Below, one piece after another: positions 32,923 to 39,219 of a DNA stretch of 45,017 nt. Where the stretch lies: the IMG/VR virus record IMGVR_UViG_3300042448_002162, positions 1 to 45,017 of that record; one strand, written 5' to 3'. This DNA is from a virus. The position numbers and the translations under genes were made by a program. Each line of letters begins with the position of its first letter. The stretch's first letter is position 1. Under the pieces are notes generated by a model. The model had not been told where the DNA came from, searched no databases, and saw nothing but the letters and a program-made list of their open reading frames with translations.

Positions 32923-33137
32923 ACCTTCCACGCTTCAATCCGCTGGTGCACAAATACCTGCCTGCCCAGCCGCCGACTCATGGCCTCATGCCAGACATAG
33001 GTCTCACCCTTGATGATGACCCGCCGCGCAAACGGCGGATCACTGCCCGGTTCACTGGCGGCGATAAGTGTGAACTCACCGCCGTCCTGCGCGCCACCGT
33101 AGCACACGCCCAGATTGGATTTCTCCACGGCACTCAT
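32916..33137 (-). CDS. Unknown late protein, 73 aa
   Basis: 73 residues from ATG 33137, just before the stop of the SSB-tailed gene. Beta-type sequence (EFTLIAASEPGSDPPFARRVIIKGETYVWHEAMSRRLGRQVFVHQRIEAW). No known domain. The gene end overlaps the start of the heptamer array. Confidence 0.5.
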   Translation of the reverse strand: MSAVEKSNLGVCYGGAQDGGEFTLIAASEPGSDPPFARRVIIKGETYVWHEAMSRRLGRQVFVHQRIEAWKVG

Positions 33138-33139
33138 GC

Positions 33140-33475
33140 TCAAAAGGGAATGTCGTCGCCTTCGGGTGCCGCTCCTGCCGGTGGCCCAGTTTCATTGGCG
33201 GGTTTCTGGCTGGGGGTTTTGCCGCGCCCGTTGTCCATGCCAAACAGCTTCACCCGCGCTGAGCTGGTGCCCTTTTCCATCTGGCCGCGTGCCAGTGTGG
33301 CCAGCACGGGATTGAGCGCATCGACATGCAGCCGCACCTCCGACCATTCATTGCCGGCATTGTCCTGAAACACCATGAGCACGCCCAGCTCACGGTATTC
33401 AATGGTCGCCTTCTGTGCGCCCTGTTTCATGTAACTGCCCACGGGCAGACAAAGTCGGTGTGTGATCTCAGCCAT
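33140..33475 (-). CDS. Small protein with SSB-type acidic C-terminal tip
   Basis: 111 residues. The C-terminus is a Pro/Gly-rich linker (NGRGKTPSQKPANETGPPAGAAPE) ending in GDDIPF, the acidic tip of bacterial and phage single-stranded DNA-binding proteins that docks partner enzymes. The N-terminal about 75 residues are strand-rich (HRLCLPVGSYMKQGAQKATIEYRELGVLMVFQDNAGNEWSEVRLHVD), compatible with an OB-like fold but not identified as one. It lies between the portal and giant genes, unusual for an SSB, which is normally an early gene. A DNA-packaging or ejection link is possible. Confidence 0.6.
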   Translation of the reverse strand: MAEITHRLCLPVGSYMKQGAQKATIEYRELGVLMVFQDNAGNEWSEVRLHVDALNPVLATLARGQMEKGTSSARVKLFGMDNGRGKTPSQKPANETGPPAGAAPEGDDIPF

Positions 33476-33486
33476 ATCGATTGGTT

Positions 33487-35208
33487 TTAGTTGGGGATGA
33501 TTTGTTCTGCTTCGGCCAGGTCCATGCCATAGGTGGCAACTAGAACCGTCACAGCCTGTTCCCGAGTCAACTCGCCCATGTTCAGTTTTTTCATGATGTC
33601 CAGCAGACCCTTGACCGCGTCCTTGCCATGCGCCGCCGCCAGTCCAGCCGGGGCAGGGGAGCCCGCTTGTTCAGCCATTTGATCAGGAGCGTTTTCATCC
33701 AGCACCGGTTGCTCGGCATCAGGATCTCCGCGTGTCTGCATCGCCGCCAGAAGCTGCGTGGCATTCGGGAAGCGTTCACTTTGCAGTTCGATCGGCACGC
33801 CCGTAGTTCCTGCCACCTCCTGCCGGATGGTCATCTCCCGTGCTTGGGACTTGCACAGTTCCTCAAAGTCACCGCCCAGCTTGCCCTCAACCAGATCACT
33901 CAGGCTGATGGCCCCGACCTCCAGCAACTGCAAGTCAGCCGACGTATCATGGCCGACATCACCCGTGATCTCAGCACCAAAGTTCCACTTGCCCGCGCCA
34001 CGTTTCGGATGCTGGCGGATTTCCTTGTTCGCCACCCCGCGCCGCAGCACCCGCACCACCACCTCTTCCAGCAGCTTGCGCCGCATCAGCTCACGGAAAT
34101 GCTTCAAGGTGCGCATGACCTGATTCACCTCGATGCGTGCCGTGACCCCACCCAGCATGGCCAGATTCCAGATGAACCCAAACGGCATGTCCAGCTTCAC
34201 GGCAAACTCACGGATCTTGTTTTCGTAATACGCCATGTAAGCCCCGTTCGGGCGATTTGGCGGATTCTGAAAAACAATGTCATCCCCCTCCGGCAACCGC
34301 TGGATGATGCCGCTCTTCATGTCCATCTTGTTCAACCCGTCCGCACTCTTGCCATCCCAGGCCGTGCCGGACTTGCTGCCATACGGGTTGTTCGATTTCA
34401 GGAATCCGGCAAAGCTGGCGGCAAACTTGGCGGCATCCATCTCGGATTGATCCAGTTCCTTGAGGTCTCGCGGCACCGTCAGTGCCCCGCCTGCCCAGCA
34501 GATGCCACGGGTCTGGTCGATCCGCTCAGCATCCATCAGCAGCACAAAGTTGGACGGTGGCACTTCCTTGTCCAGCTCATACTGGTTGTTGCGGTTGCGC
34601 TTGTAAATCTTGTAACCGGTGACCTCACCATGCTCGCCCAGCTTCACCCCGCGCACCTCGTTGTTGCTCTGGTTGCCCGCCTGATTTGGATCACCAATGC
34701 GGTCCGCCTCAATGCCTTGCAATTTCAGCGCGCCACCTTCATCCACGAAATGCACGCCCACATCCCCGTCCCGCAGCATGGAGCGCAGGTAGAGCTGGCA
34801 GAGCTTGGTGAAATCATGCTGGCCCTTGAAATCACAATCCTTCTGCCAGTTCTCAAAGTAGGCTTCATACTCGGCATCAGTCTCACTGTCACCCGTGCGG
34901 CTCTGCCACTTGATCGTGCCCAGCGAGTAGCGCGTGGTCCGGCTCAGCACCCCGTTCCACAGCGGTGAATTGCGCTCCAGATCCCGGCTCTCCCACATCA
35001 GCTTCACCACATCCAGCGACATGCGCGGATTCTCTGGCGAGCCATTGCGCCCAGGCGTGCCCCCGCTGGTGCCGCGCCGACCATCCCCGCTCACGCCATC
35101 ATAACCAAACTGGGTCAGCATCTGCCGCGCATGACCGCGCTCCAGCGCCGTGGTTGGTGACACATACGAGATGACTTTTTCGAGCAGACTGAGTGTTGGC
35201 TTTCCCAT
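33487..35208 (-). CDS. Portal protein (lambda-type)
   Basis: 573 residues, typical portal length. The N-terminal part has LERNSPLWNGVLSRTTRYSLGTIKWQSRTGDSETDAEYEAYFENWQ. Then comes FTKLCQLYLRSMLRDGDVGVHFVDEGGALKLQGIEADRIGDP, with the KIYKRN/YELDKEVPPSNFVLLMDAERIDQTRGICWAGGAL crown region. The stem/wing has MDMKSGIIQRLPEGDDIVFQNP. The late part is acidic and ends MDLAEAEQIIPN. This is the lambda gpB/SPP1-type pattern. It forms the dodecameric ring through which DNA enters and leaves. GTTGAC box 14 nt upstream, overlapping the previous stop. Confidence 0.88.
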   Translation of the reverse strand: MGKPTLSLLEKVISYVSPTTALERGHARQMLTQFGYDGVSGDGRRGTSGGTPGRNGSPENPRMSLDVVKLMWESRDLERNSPLWNGVLSRTTRYSLGTIKWQSRTGDSETDAEYEAYFENWQKDCDFKGQHDFTKLCQLYLRSMLRDGDVGVHFVDEGGALKLQGIEADRIGDPNQAGNQSNNEVRGVKLGEHGEVTGYKIYKRNRNNQYELDKEVPPSNFVLLMDAERIDQTRGICWAGGALTVPRDLKELDQSEMDAAKFAASFAGFLKSNNPYGSKSGTAWDGKSADGLNKMDMKSGIIQRLPEGDDIVFQNPPNRPNGAYMAYYENKIREFAVKLDMPFGFIWNLAMLGGVTARIEVNQVMRTLKHFRELMRRKLLEEVVVRVLRRGVANKEIRQHPKRGAGKWNFGAEITGDVGHDTSADLQLLEVGAISLSDLVEGKLGGDFEELCKSQAREMTIRQEVAGTTGVPIELQSERFPNATQLLAAMQTRGDPDAEQPVLDENAPDQMAEQAGSPAPAGLAAAHGKDAVKGLLDIMKKLNMGELTREQAVTVLVATYGMDLAEAEQIIPN

Positions 35209-35222
35209 GCCACGCCACCCGC

Positions 35223-35228
35223 GTCAAC
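35223..35228 (-). promoter_or_regulatory. GTTGAC box, portal gene
   Basis: GTTGAC exactly 14 nt before ATG 35208. The TGA inside it is the stop codon of the preceding gene. Confidence 0.6.
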
Positions 35229-35463
35229 CCGGCAAGCGACTGCCAAACAGCACCGGTGTCAGATCTGCCAGCAGCACCATCAGCTCTTCCGTCACCGCTC
35301 GGTTTCCCGGCGCCGGCAGCGCCCGCCACTCGGGAGCACCGGAATAGTCCACCTCTTCCTGCCATGCCAGCTCAATCCGGCATCGCGTCATCTGCCCGGT
35401 CTGCACAAAGCTGCGCACCCCGCGCGCGGCGTCCTGTTCCGTGGTGGTTTCCTTGAACGCCAT
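35224..35463 (-). CDS. Unknown small head-block protein, 79 aa
   Basis: 79 residues from ATG 35463 (MAFKETTTEQDAARGVRSFVQTGQMTRCRIELAWQEEVDYSGAPEWRA). The start shares one base with the stop of the gpW-like gene, so the two are coupled. No family recognised. It sits just before the portal gene. Its own stop codon lies inside the GTTGAC box of the portal gene. Confidence 0.55.
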   Translation of the reverse strand: MAFKETTTEQDAARGVRSFVQTGQMTRCRIELAWQEEVDYSGAPEWRALPAPGNRAVTEELMVLLADLTPVLFGSRLPG

Positions 35464-35699
35464 CAGAATCCGGAAAAGTCCGCCCTCCCTCTCATGACGC
35501 CAGTGCTGGCCTTGCCATTCTTCACACGGACGCAAGCCTGCAGCATGTCATCAATCCGCCGCAGATCCTGCGTGTAGCTTTTGCTGCCGACCGACTGGCT
35601 CAGGTAACCCTTGCGCGCCGTTTTCAGGCGCGTGATTTCCTCCTCCAGTTCCGGTCCGGTGTAGCTCTCGTAAACCTCAAGATGTTGCGACATACTCAT
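35463..35699 (-). CDS. gpW-like head-tail joining protein
   Basis: 78 residues from ATG 35699. The start is chosen by the GTTGAC box at exactly 14 nt (GTG 35705 and ATG 35693 are alternatives). The core (TGPELEEEITRLKTARKGYLSQSVGSKSYTQDLRRIDDMLQACVR) has the two-helix-plus-strand pattern of gpW, and the position immediately upstream of the portal region matches lambda order (W then B). It would join head and tail at the portal. Sequence similarity is moderate, so this is a structural inference. Confidence 0.6.
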   Translation of the reverse strand: MSMSQHLEVYESYTGPELEEEITRLKTARKGYLSQSVGSKSYTQDLRRIDDMLQACVRVKNGKASTGVMRGRADFSGF

Positions 35700-35713
35700 G
35701 CCCACACCCCAGC

Positions 35714-35719
35714 GTCAAC
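35714..35719 (-). promoter_or_regulatory. GTTGAC box, gpW-like gene
   Basis: GTTGAC 14 nt before ATG 35699, downstream of the amidase stop by 2 nt, in a GTTGACGCTGGGGTG context. Confidence 0.6.
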
Positions 35720-35721
35720 GG

Positions 35722-36303
35722 TCAGGGTTTCGGCATGCCCTTGAACCCGCAGGCCTCCCGCATGGCCTGCATGGGGAAAGCCGGGCCCGGATCATTCTTG
35801 CGGTCCGGTGCCACATCTTCATGGCCGATCCCATCATCCAGGTTGTAGCGCTTCACCAGCACTTTCGACAGCGCTTCACAGGCTGCAATTTGCGCTGGCG
35901 GATACGCCTCCCACTCCTGCACGGGCCCGCCATTGCGATGCCGCGCCCGCACCAGCGGCAGCTTGGTCCAGCGTTTGGCCAGCGCTGTTTCATCGCCAGC
36001 ATTGGCCAGCTCGATCCCGATGGCGCAACTGTTCAGCCCGCTGAATCCCTGCCACTTGCTCACCCCGGCATGACCGCAGGTTTTGTTGAATGGTCGGCAC
36101 TGATAGATCGTGCCATCCCGATCAATCACCACATGAGCACACGCACCCTTGGCTGCCGTGCTGTTCCAGTAATTGATGCTGGAGACTGCCGTGGCTCCGC
36201 TGGTGAAATGCCAGACCAGAAAGCGCCGCACGTTCATGGGCGAGCCCCCGACAACCGGACGCCGCACCGCCGTATCCAACCAATGATCTGCTGTGATATT
36301 CAT
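35722..36303 (-). CDS. N-acetylmuramoyl-L-alanine amidase (endolysin)
   Basis: 193 residues from ATG 36303. Amidase_2/PGRP-type domain: FLVWHFTSGATAVSS (Zn ligand His32), AHVVIDRDGTIYQCR, CAIGIELAN (Glu98), and GHEDVAPDRKNDPGPAFP (His161 and Asp171 as remaining ligands or partners). It cleaves the bond between muramic acid and the stem peptide in peptidoglycan. It lacks a signal peptide, so export would need a holin. It lies at the 5' end of the late block, about 17 kb from the holin-like genes. GGTGAC, a one-base variant of the late box, stands 15 nt before the ATG. Confidence 0.88.
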   Translation of the reverse strand: MNITADHWLDTAVRRPVVGGSPMNVRRFLVWHFTSGATAVSSINYWNSTAAKGACAHVVIDRDGTIYQCRPFNKTCGHAGVSKWQGFSGLNSCAIGIELANAGDETALAKRWTKLPLVRARHRNGGPVQEWEAYPPAQIAACEALSKVLVKRYNLDDGIGHEDVAPDRKNDPGPAFPMQAMREACGFKGMPKP

Positions 36304-36379
36304 CAGCAAACTTGGCCTGTCACCAATCCCGCTTGCTGTTCCGCCCTTCATCCTTCATCCTTCCGCCTTCCTCCTTTCC
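36304..36379. promoter_or_regulatory. Divergent region between late block and + strand block
   Basis: 76 nt between the amidase start and the HTH gene start. The right part (36340-36379) is a heptamer-type array (CCTTCAT, CCTTCC, CTCCTTTCC) ending in the GTG start. No convincing promoter hexamers are seen in it. The late promoter may lie further right, in 36626-37032. Confidence 0.4.
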
Positions 36380-36625
36380 GTGAAAACCATCACCCTGCCC
36401 GCCAACTACGATGTCTGGCTCACCGAGCTGAACGATCACCTCAACCGGCATCGTGGCAGCAAGACCGCCCTGGCCCGTCATCTCATGCACCAGCGCGGCC
36501 TCACCACACTGAACTCCGCACAGGCGGCCGTCAGTAGTTTTGCCAGTGGCAAGGTGCAGCCCATGGCCGCGTATTTCCTCGACATCGCCACCTGGCTGGC
36601 AGAGCAGCAGGAACGCGGACGCTAA
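36380..36625 (+). CDS. HTH regulator-like protein, 81 aa
   Basis: 81 residues from GTG 36380. An upstream ORF extension runs back through the repeat array. The sequence VWLTELNDHLNRHRGSKTALARHLMHQRGLTTLNSAQAAVSSFASGKVQPMAAYFLDIATWLAEQ fits an XRE/Cro-like five-helix domain: RGSKTALARHL as helix 2, AQAAVSSFASGKVQP as recognition helix and turn. It is the first + strand gene and is divergent from the late block, the position of a phage repressor. A terminator-like stem follows. Confidence 0.65.
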   Translation: MKTITLPANYDVWLTELNDHLNRHRGSKTALARHLMHQRGLTTLNSAQAAVSSFASGKVQPMAAYFLDIATWLAEQQERGR

Positions 36626-36633
36626 CATCTCCC

Positions 36634-36664
36634 GCCTTCATCCTTCACCCTTCATCCTTTCCCC
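36634..36664 (+). repeat. CCTTCAT/CCTTCAC heptamer array
   Basis: Four 7-bp units after the HTH gene. The core is the same as at 39871, 42295 and 42511, which makes this a dispersed repeat rather than chance low complexity. Confidence 0.85.
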
Positions 36665-36692
36665 CGCCTCCACCACCCACCGGACGGCAGGC

Positions 36693-36711
36693 CCGGCACC
36701 TTGCCGGTTTT
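36693..36711 (+). terminator. Terminator-like stem after HTH gene
   Basis: CCGGCA and TGCCGG with a 3-nt loop (36693-36707), followed by TTTT. A short but plausible rho-independent terminator on the + strand. Confidence 0.55.
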
Positions 36712-36728
36712 GGTGCATGATAGGTAAT

Positions 36729-36746
36729 TTACTTATACATAAGTAA
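36729..36746. promoter_or_regulatory. 18-bp palindrome, operator candidate
   Basis: TTACTTA and TAAGTAA around TACA, a perfect 7-bp inverted repeat in an AT-rich stretch between the divergent blocks. A dimeric HTH protein, such as that encoded at 36380, could bind here. This is inference. Confidence 0.55.
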
Positions 36747-36772
36747 GTTTCACCTAGTGGCTAGAAAATTGC

Positions 36773-36815
36773 AAACTTGGCACGCTTTTCCATTTTCAGG
36801 AACCGTGCCAAGTTT
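36773..36815. promoter_or_regulatory. 12-bp inverted repeat with 19-nt spacer
   Basis: AAACTTGGCACG (36773-36784) and its exact reverse complement (36804-36815) around a 19-nt AT-rich spacer. It does not look like a terminator, because no T-run follows. It could be a pair of operators or the arms of a replication or recombination site. Confidence 0.6.
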
Positions 36816-37006
36816 CCAGAAAAGTTTAGAATGCGGGAATGTTTAATTTCAGGAAAAGAGTGAACTGTACTTGATATACTTATGTCATCATGTAAGGTAG
36901 GGCAGTGGTTCACGCTGAGAAGCGTCAAACCTTAGCGAGGGCCGCGCGCCTTCCCGTTTTTCTCGAAACCATTCTGGAATCGAGCGGGAAGTCCGTGCCC
37001 GAAATA

Positions 37007-37021
37007 GCACGCCCAGCGTGC
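37007..37021. repeat. GCACGC-N3-GCGTGC palindrome copy 1
   Basis: A perfect 6-bp stem with loop CCA, 11 nt before ATG 37033. Part of a 32-nt repeat (from 36991, opening GTCCGTGCCC) found again at 37885-37916 with 26 of 32 bases equal. Confidence 0.7.
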
Positions 37022-37032
37022 CTCTAAAATCC

Positions 37033-37791
37033 ATGAAAAAATCCCCTATCGCGGCCCCTGCCGCTCCTGAATTCGCTAAGCTCGACTTGGCTAGCCTTGC
37101 CAGCGCATCAAGCGAACAAATCAAATCACTGGCAATCGCTGAATTTTCAGCTTTTGACGCCATCACAAATTCGCGCCTCCCTTATATGGGTGCAATCCGT
37201 CATCATGCTTCCCGCGCTGGCTTGTCACTCGCTGAACTCGTAAAAGAGCACGGTTCAAGCACGCGTAAAGCGTTTGAAGATTCCAAGTCGTTCGCTGAAA
37301 TCCTAGCGGCCCTTGGTTCCATCCTGCCGCAACTCGCTTATGAGTGCATCACACGCGCTGAAAGTCGCGAGCTTGCCACCTATCTTGCCAGCATCAAAAA
37401 AGATACTGGCACGCTGGAAAAGCTCACAAAGTATCTTAGCGGCCCTTGCAAGTTTCGCTCAGGATGGATTAAATACATTCTGGAAAAATTCCCTGCCACG
37501 GCCCCTGCCACGGATGACGCCACGGATGACGCCACGGATGACGCCACGGATGACGCCACGGATGACGCCACGGATGACGCCACGGATGACGCCACGGCCC
37601 CTGCCACGGCCCCTGCCATTATCAGCGCGATTGAACTTGTCGAGCTTGTAAAAGGCCATCTTTCCCGCATGAGTGACAAGCAAGCCGAAGCGGCACGCTC
37701 CATGCTGGCGGCCCTTTGTAACTCGCCTGAAAAGCTAAAAGTTCTGCTTTCGCCTCCCTCGAATGTGGCACCTTTCAAGGCGGCAGCATAA
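37033..37791 (+). CDS. Unknown protein with TDDA tandem repeats, 252 aa
   Basis: 252 residues from ATG 37033 (MKKSPIAAPAAPEFAKLD). GTG 37018 is possible but lies in the hairpin. Two helical regions (about 40-150 and 195-245) flank a linker of seven tetrapeptide repeats (D-D-A-T) with A-T-A-P variants on each side. No known domain. Base composition is lower in GC than the + strand neighbours and codon use differs, which points to a separate origin. A strong terminator follows, so it is probably transcribed as a single gene. Confidence 0.6.
   Translation: MKKSPIAAPAAPEFAKLDLASLASASSEQIKSLAIAEFSAFDAITNSRLPYMGAIRHHASRAGLSLAELVKEHGSSTRKAFEDSKSFAEILAALGSILPQLAYECITRAESRELATYLASIKKDTGTLEKLTKYLSGPCKFRSGWIKYILEKFPATAPATDDATDDATDDATDDATDDATDDATDDATAPATAPAIISAIELVELVKGHLSRMSDKQAEAARSMLAALCNSPEKLKVLLSPPSNVAPFKAAA
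37507..37590 (+). repeat. Seven 12-bp tandem repeats
   Basis: GCCACGGATGAC repeated seven times without a mismatch, flanked by diverged GCCACGGCCCCT units. In frame, so each unit encodes A-T-D-D. The copy number is likely to vary. Confidence 0.95.
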
Positions 37792-37801
37792 ACCGAACGG
37801 G

Positions 37802-37835
37802 AAAAGGGCCGCGCTGAAAAGCGCGGCCCTTTTTT
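37802..37835 (+). terminator. Strong rho-independent terminator
   Basis: A perfect 14-bp stem (AAAAGGGCCGCGCT, GAAA tetraloop) running into T6, 10 nt after the stop of the TDDA gene. The A-run on the left means it could also act in the opposite direction. Confidence 0.92.
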
Positions 37836-37860
37836 AACGGCCCCTATTTCCGGCACCCGT

Positions 37861-37982
37861 CCGCATCCGTGCGGCACAAGGGATGTCCGTGCCCACGATA
37901 GCACGCTCGGCGTGCCCTACCCCGTCCGCCGCTCTGCGGCACCAAGCTAGAATCATACCCACCACCACACGCTCGGCGTGCT
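37861..37982 (+). repeat. Imperfect tandem pair of 60-nt hairpin units
   Basis: Two similar units (about 37857-37916 and 37921-37982). Each has CCGTCCGC, a short stem ending GCGGCAC, then a variable stretch and a CACGCTCGGCGTG hairpin (37901-37915 and 37968-37980). The second lies 9 nt before ATG 37990. They extend the GCACGC family seen at 37007. Regulatory or mobile repeat, function unknown. Confidence 0.65.
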
Positions 37983-37989
37983 CCCTCTT

Positions 37990-38808
37990 ATGTTATCCGA
38001 TCTCCTCGCCAGTCCAGGCACCAAAGCCTTTGAGGCCCGTGCGGCCAAATGGAAAGCCATCAAAGCCACCGCCGACCCCGTCCGGTTTCTCCCGACCGAT
38101 GACGCACCCGATCCCGAAAATGTGCCCACCAAGGGCTTCACCGCCCCCGCCTGCCATGACGAGTTTTTCCATGGCCCCATGTCCTACTCCGCCCACCTCG
38201 CGGATGCGAATCTTGAGGTCAAAGCGGATGGCACCCCGCGCTACAAAAACGGCAAGGCCGTGCTGCTCTTTGCCCAGAAGGCCAGTCCAGGCACCTTTGC
38301 CAGCCGCGCTGGCAAACTGCGCAAAGCCAGCACCATCTCGACCATCAAGGCCCAGCGCTGGATGGCCCCCGAAGGCGAGGCCCATGCACGGCGGATGGAT
38401 CGCTTCACCCGTGGCTGGATGGCCACCAAAGCCGGCCTCATGACCCGTCTGGCCGATCCGGCCCCGTCCGGCCCCAAACCCAAAGCACCCGCCAGCATCC
38501 GCGCCCACTGGGAGCTGGCCATCGACGGCACCCCGCCGGAATGCGGCCCGCCTGTGATCAAGGCCGTCTGGTGCTCCGGCAAGACCATCAAGGCCAAGAC
38601 CGTGAAGGCCAAGGCCCCCGCCCCCACCCTGCCACCGCAACCTGAACCCGCCCCTGTGCCTGCCTTCAAGGCCCGCACTCTAGCCTACCGTCCACCCGCC
38701 AACCCCACCCAAACCAGCACCAGCACCAGCGCCTGGGGCCGCAGCAGCATCAGCATCTGGGAAAGCCAGCATGACCTGAGCTTCCTCGGCACCCGCGCCC
38801 AAGCCTAA
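37990..38808 (+). CDS. Unknown protein, 272 aa
   Basis: 272 residues from ATG 37990 (MLSDLLASPGTKAFEARAAKWKAIKATADPVRFLPTDDAPDPENVP). The N-terminal 150 residues look globular. From about 165 the chain is Pro/Ala/Lys-rich (KTIKAKTVKAKAPAPTLPPQPEPAPVP) and ends in a Thr/Ser-rich tail. No recognised motif. A terminator follows at 38831. It has its own hairpin leader. Confidence 0.55.
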   Translation: MLSDLLASPGTKAFEARAAKWKAIKATADPVRFLPTDDAPDPENVPTKGFTAPACHDEFFHGPMSYSAHLADANLEVKADGTPRYKNGKAVLLFAQKASPGTFASRAGKLRKASTISTIKAQRWMAPEGEAHARRMDRFTRGWMATKAGLMTRLADPAPSGPKPKAPASIRAHWELAIDGTPPECGPPVIKAVWCSGKTIKAKTVKAKAPAPTLPPQPEPAPVPAFKARTLAYRPPANPTQTSTSTSAWGRSSISIWESQHDLSFLGTRAQA

Positions 38809-38830
38809 ACCACCCAACCCCAACCCGCCC

Positions 38831-38859
38831 GCCCGCTCCCCAGCGGCGCGGGCTTTTTT
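38831..38859 (+). terminator. Rho-independent terminator
   Basis: GCCCGC pairs with GCGGGC across an 11-nt loop and is followed by TTTTTT. It closes the 37990 gene and separates it from the following small genes. Confidence 0.75.
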
Positions 38860-38885
38860 ATACCCACACCCCAACACCCACACCC

Positions 38886-39101
38886 ATGAAACTCACCTAC
38901 ACCCCACTCAGCCCCAACGCCATCGCCATGCCCGAAAGCATTGGTGAAGAAACCGCCGTCCGCAGTCACGCTGCCAACATCCTGCGCAGCGCCCGCCGCA
39001 CCAGCGTCGGCACTCTCAAACCCCGTGAACTCCGTCCGCGCAATGCGGGCAAGTCCGGTCTCTGGAAGCTCGCCAACGGCCTGCTCCAACTCTGCTGGTA
39101 A
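38886..39101 (+). CDS. Small unknown protein, 71 aa
   Basis: 71 residues, basic and Arg-rich in the middle (ILRSARRTSVGTLKPRELRPRNAGKSG), ending LWKLANGLLQLCW. No domain known. It lies just upstream of the TGACCTC array. Translation is plausible from its compact frame and strand fit, not certain. Confidence 0.45.
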   Translation: MKLTYTPLSPNAIAMPESIGEETAVRSHAANILRSARRTSVGTLKPRELRPRNAGKSGLWKLANGLLQLCW

Positions 39102-39149
39102 CCTTAAACCAGAGCCTCAGAGCCTCAGAGGTCAGAGCCTCAGAGCCTC

Positions 39150-39205
39150 TGACCTCTGACCTCTGACCTCTGACCTCTGACCTCTGACCTCTGACCTCTG
39201 ACCTC
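39150..39205 (+). repeat. Eight TGACCTC heptamers
   Basis: Eight perfect 7-bp units in front of the next gene. Upstream (39112-39149) come AGAGCCTC/AGAGGTC units, including the reverse complement, so an imperfect hairpin can form with the array. The same 7-bp unit size as the CCTTCAT arrays but a different sequence. Confidence 0.92.
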
Positions 39206-39219
39206 TAACTCTTCCCATC

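Larger units (their letters stand above)
36626..37032. other. Gene-free switch-like region
   Basis: 407 nt without a credible gene and visibly richer in AT than the rest. It carries, in order, a heptamer array, a terminator-like stem, an 18-bp palindrome, a 12-bp inverted repeat, a weak TATACT (36871-36876) possible -10, and a GCACGC/GCGTGC hairpin (37007-37021) just before the next gene. Origin or control region are both possible. Confidence 0.5.

Noticed and set aside
33628-34968. 446-codon + strand frame opposite the portal gene
   Set aside because: Antisense to a clear portal protein. The composition is that of a reverse-complement shadow.
37498-37620. CRISPR-like array
   Set aside because: The repeats are 12 bp, perfect and without spacers, and are in coding frame.
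39112-39205. CRISPR or tRNA-type structure in the TGACCTC array
   Set aside because: Simple tandem heptamers without spacers. The hairpin comes only from complementary heptamers.
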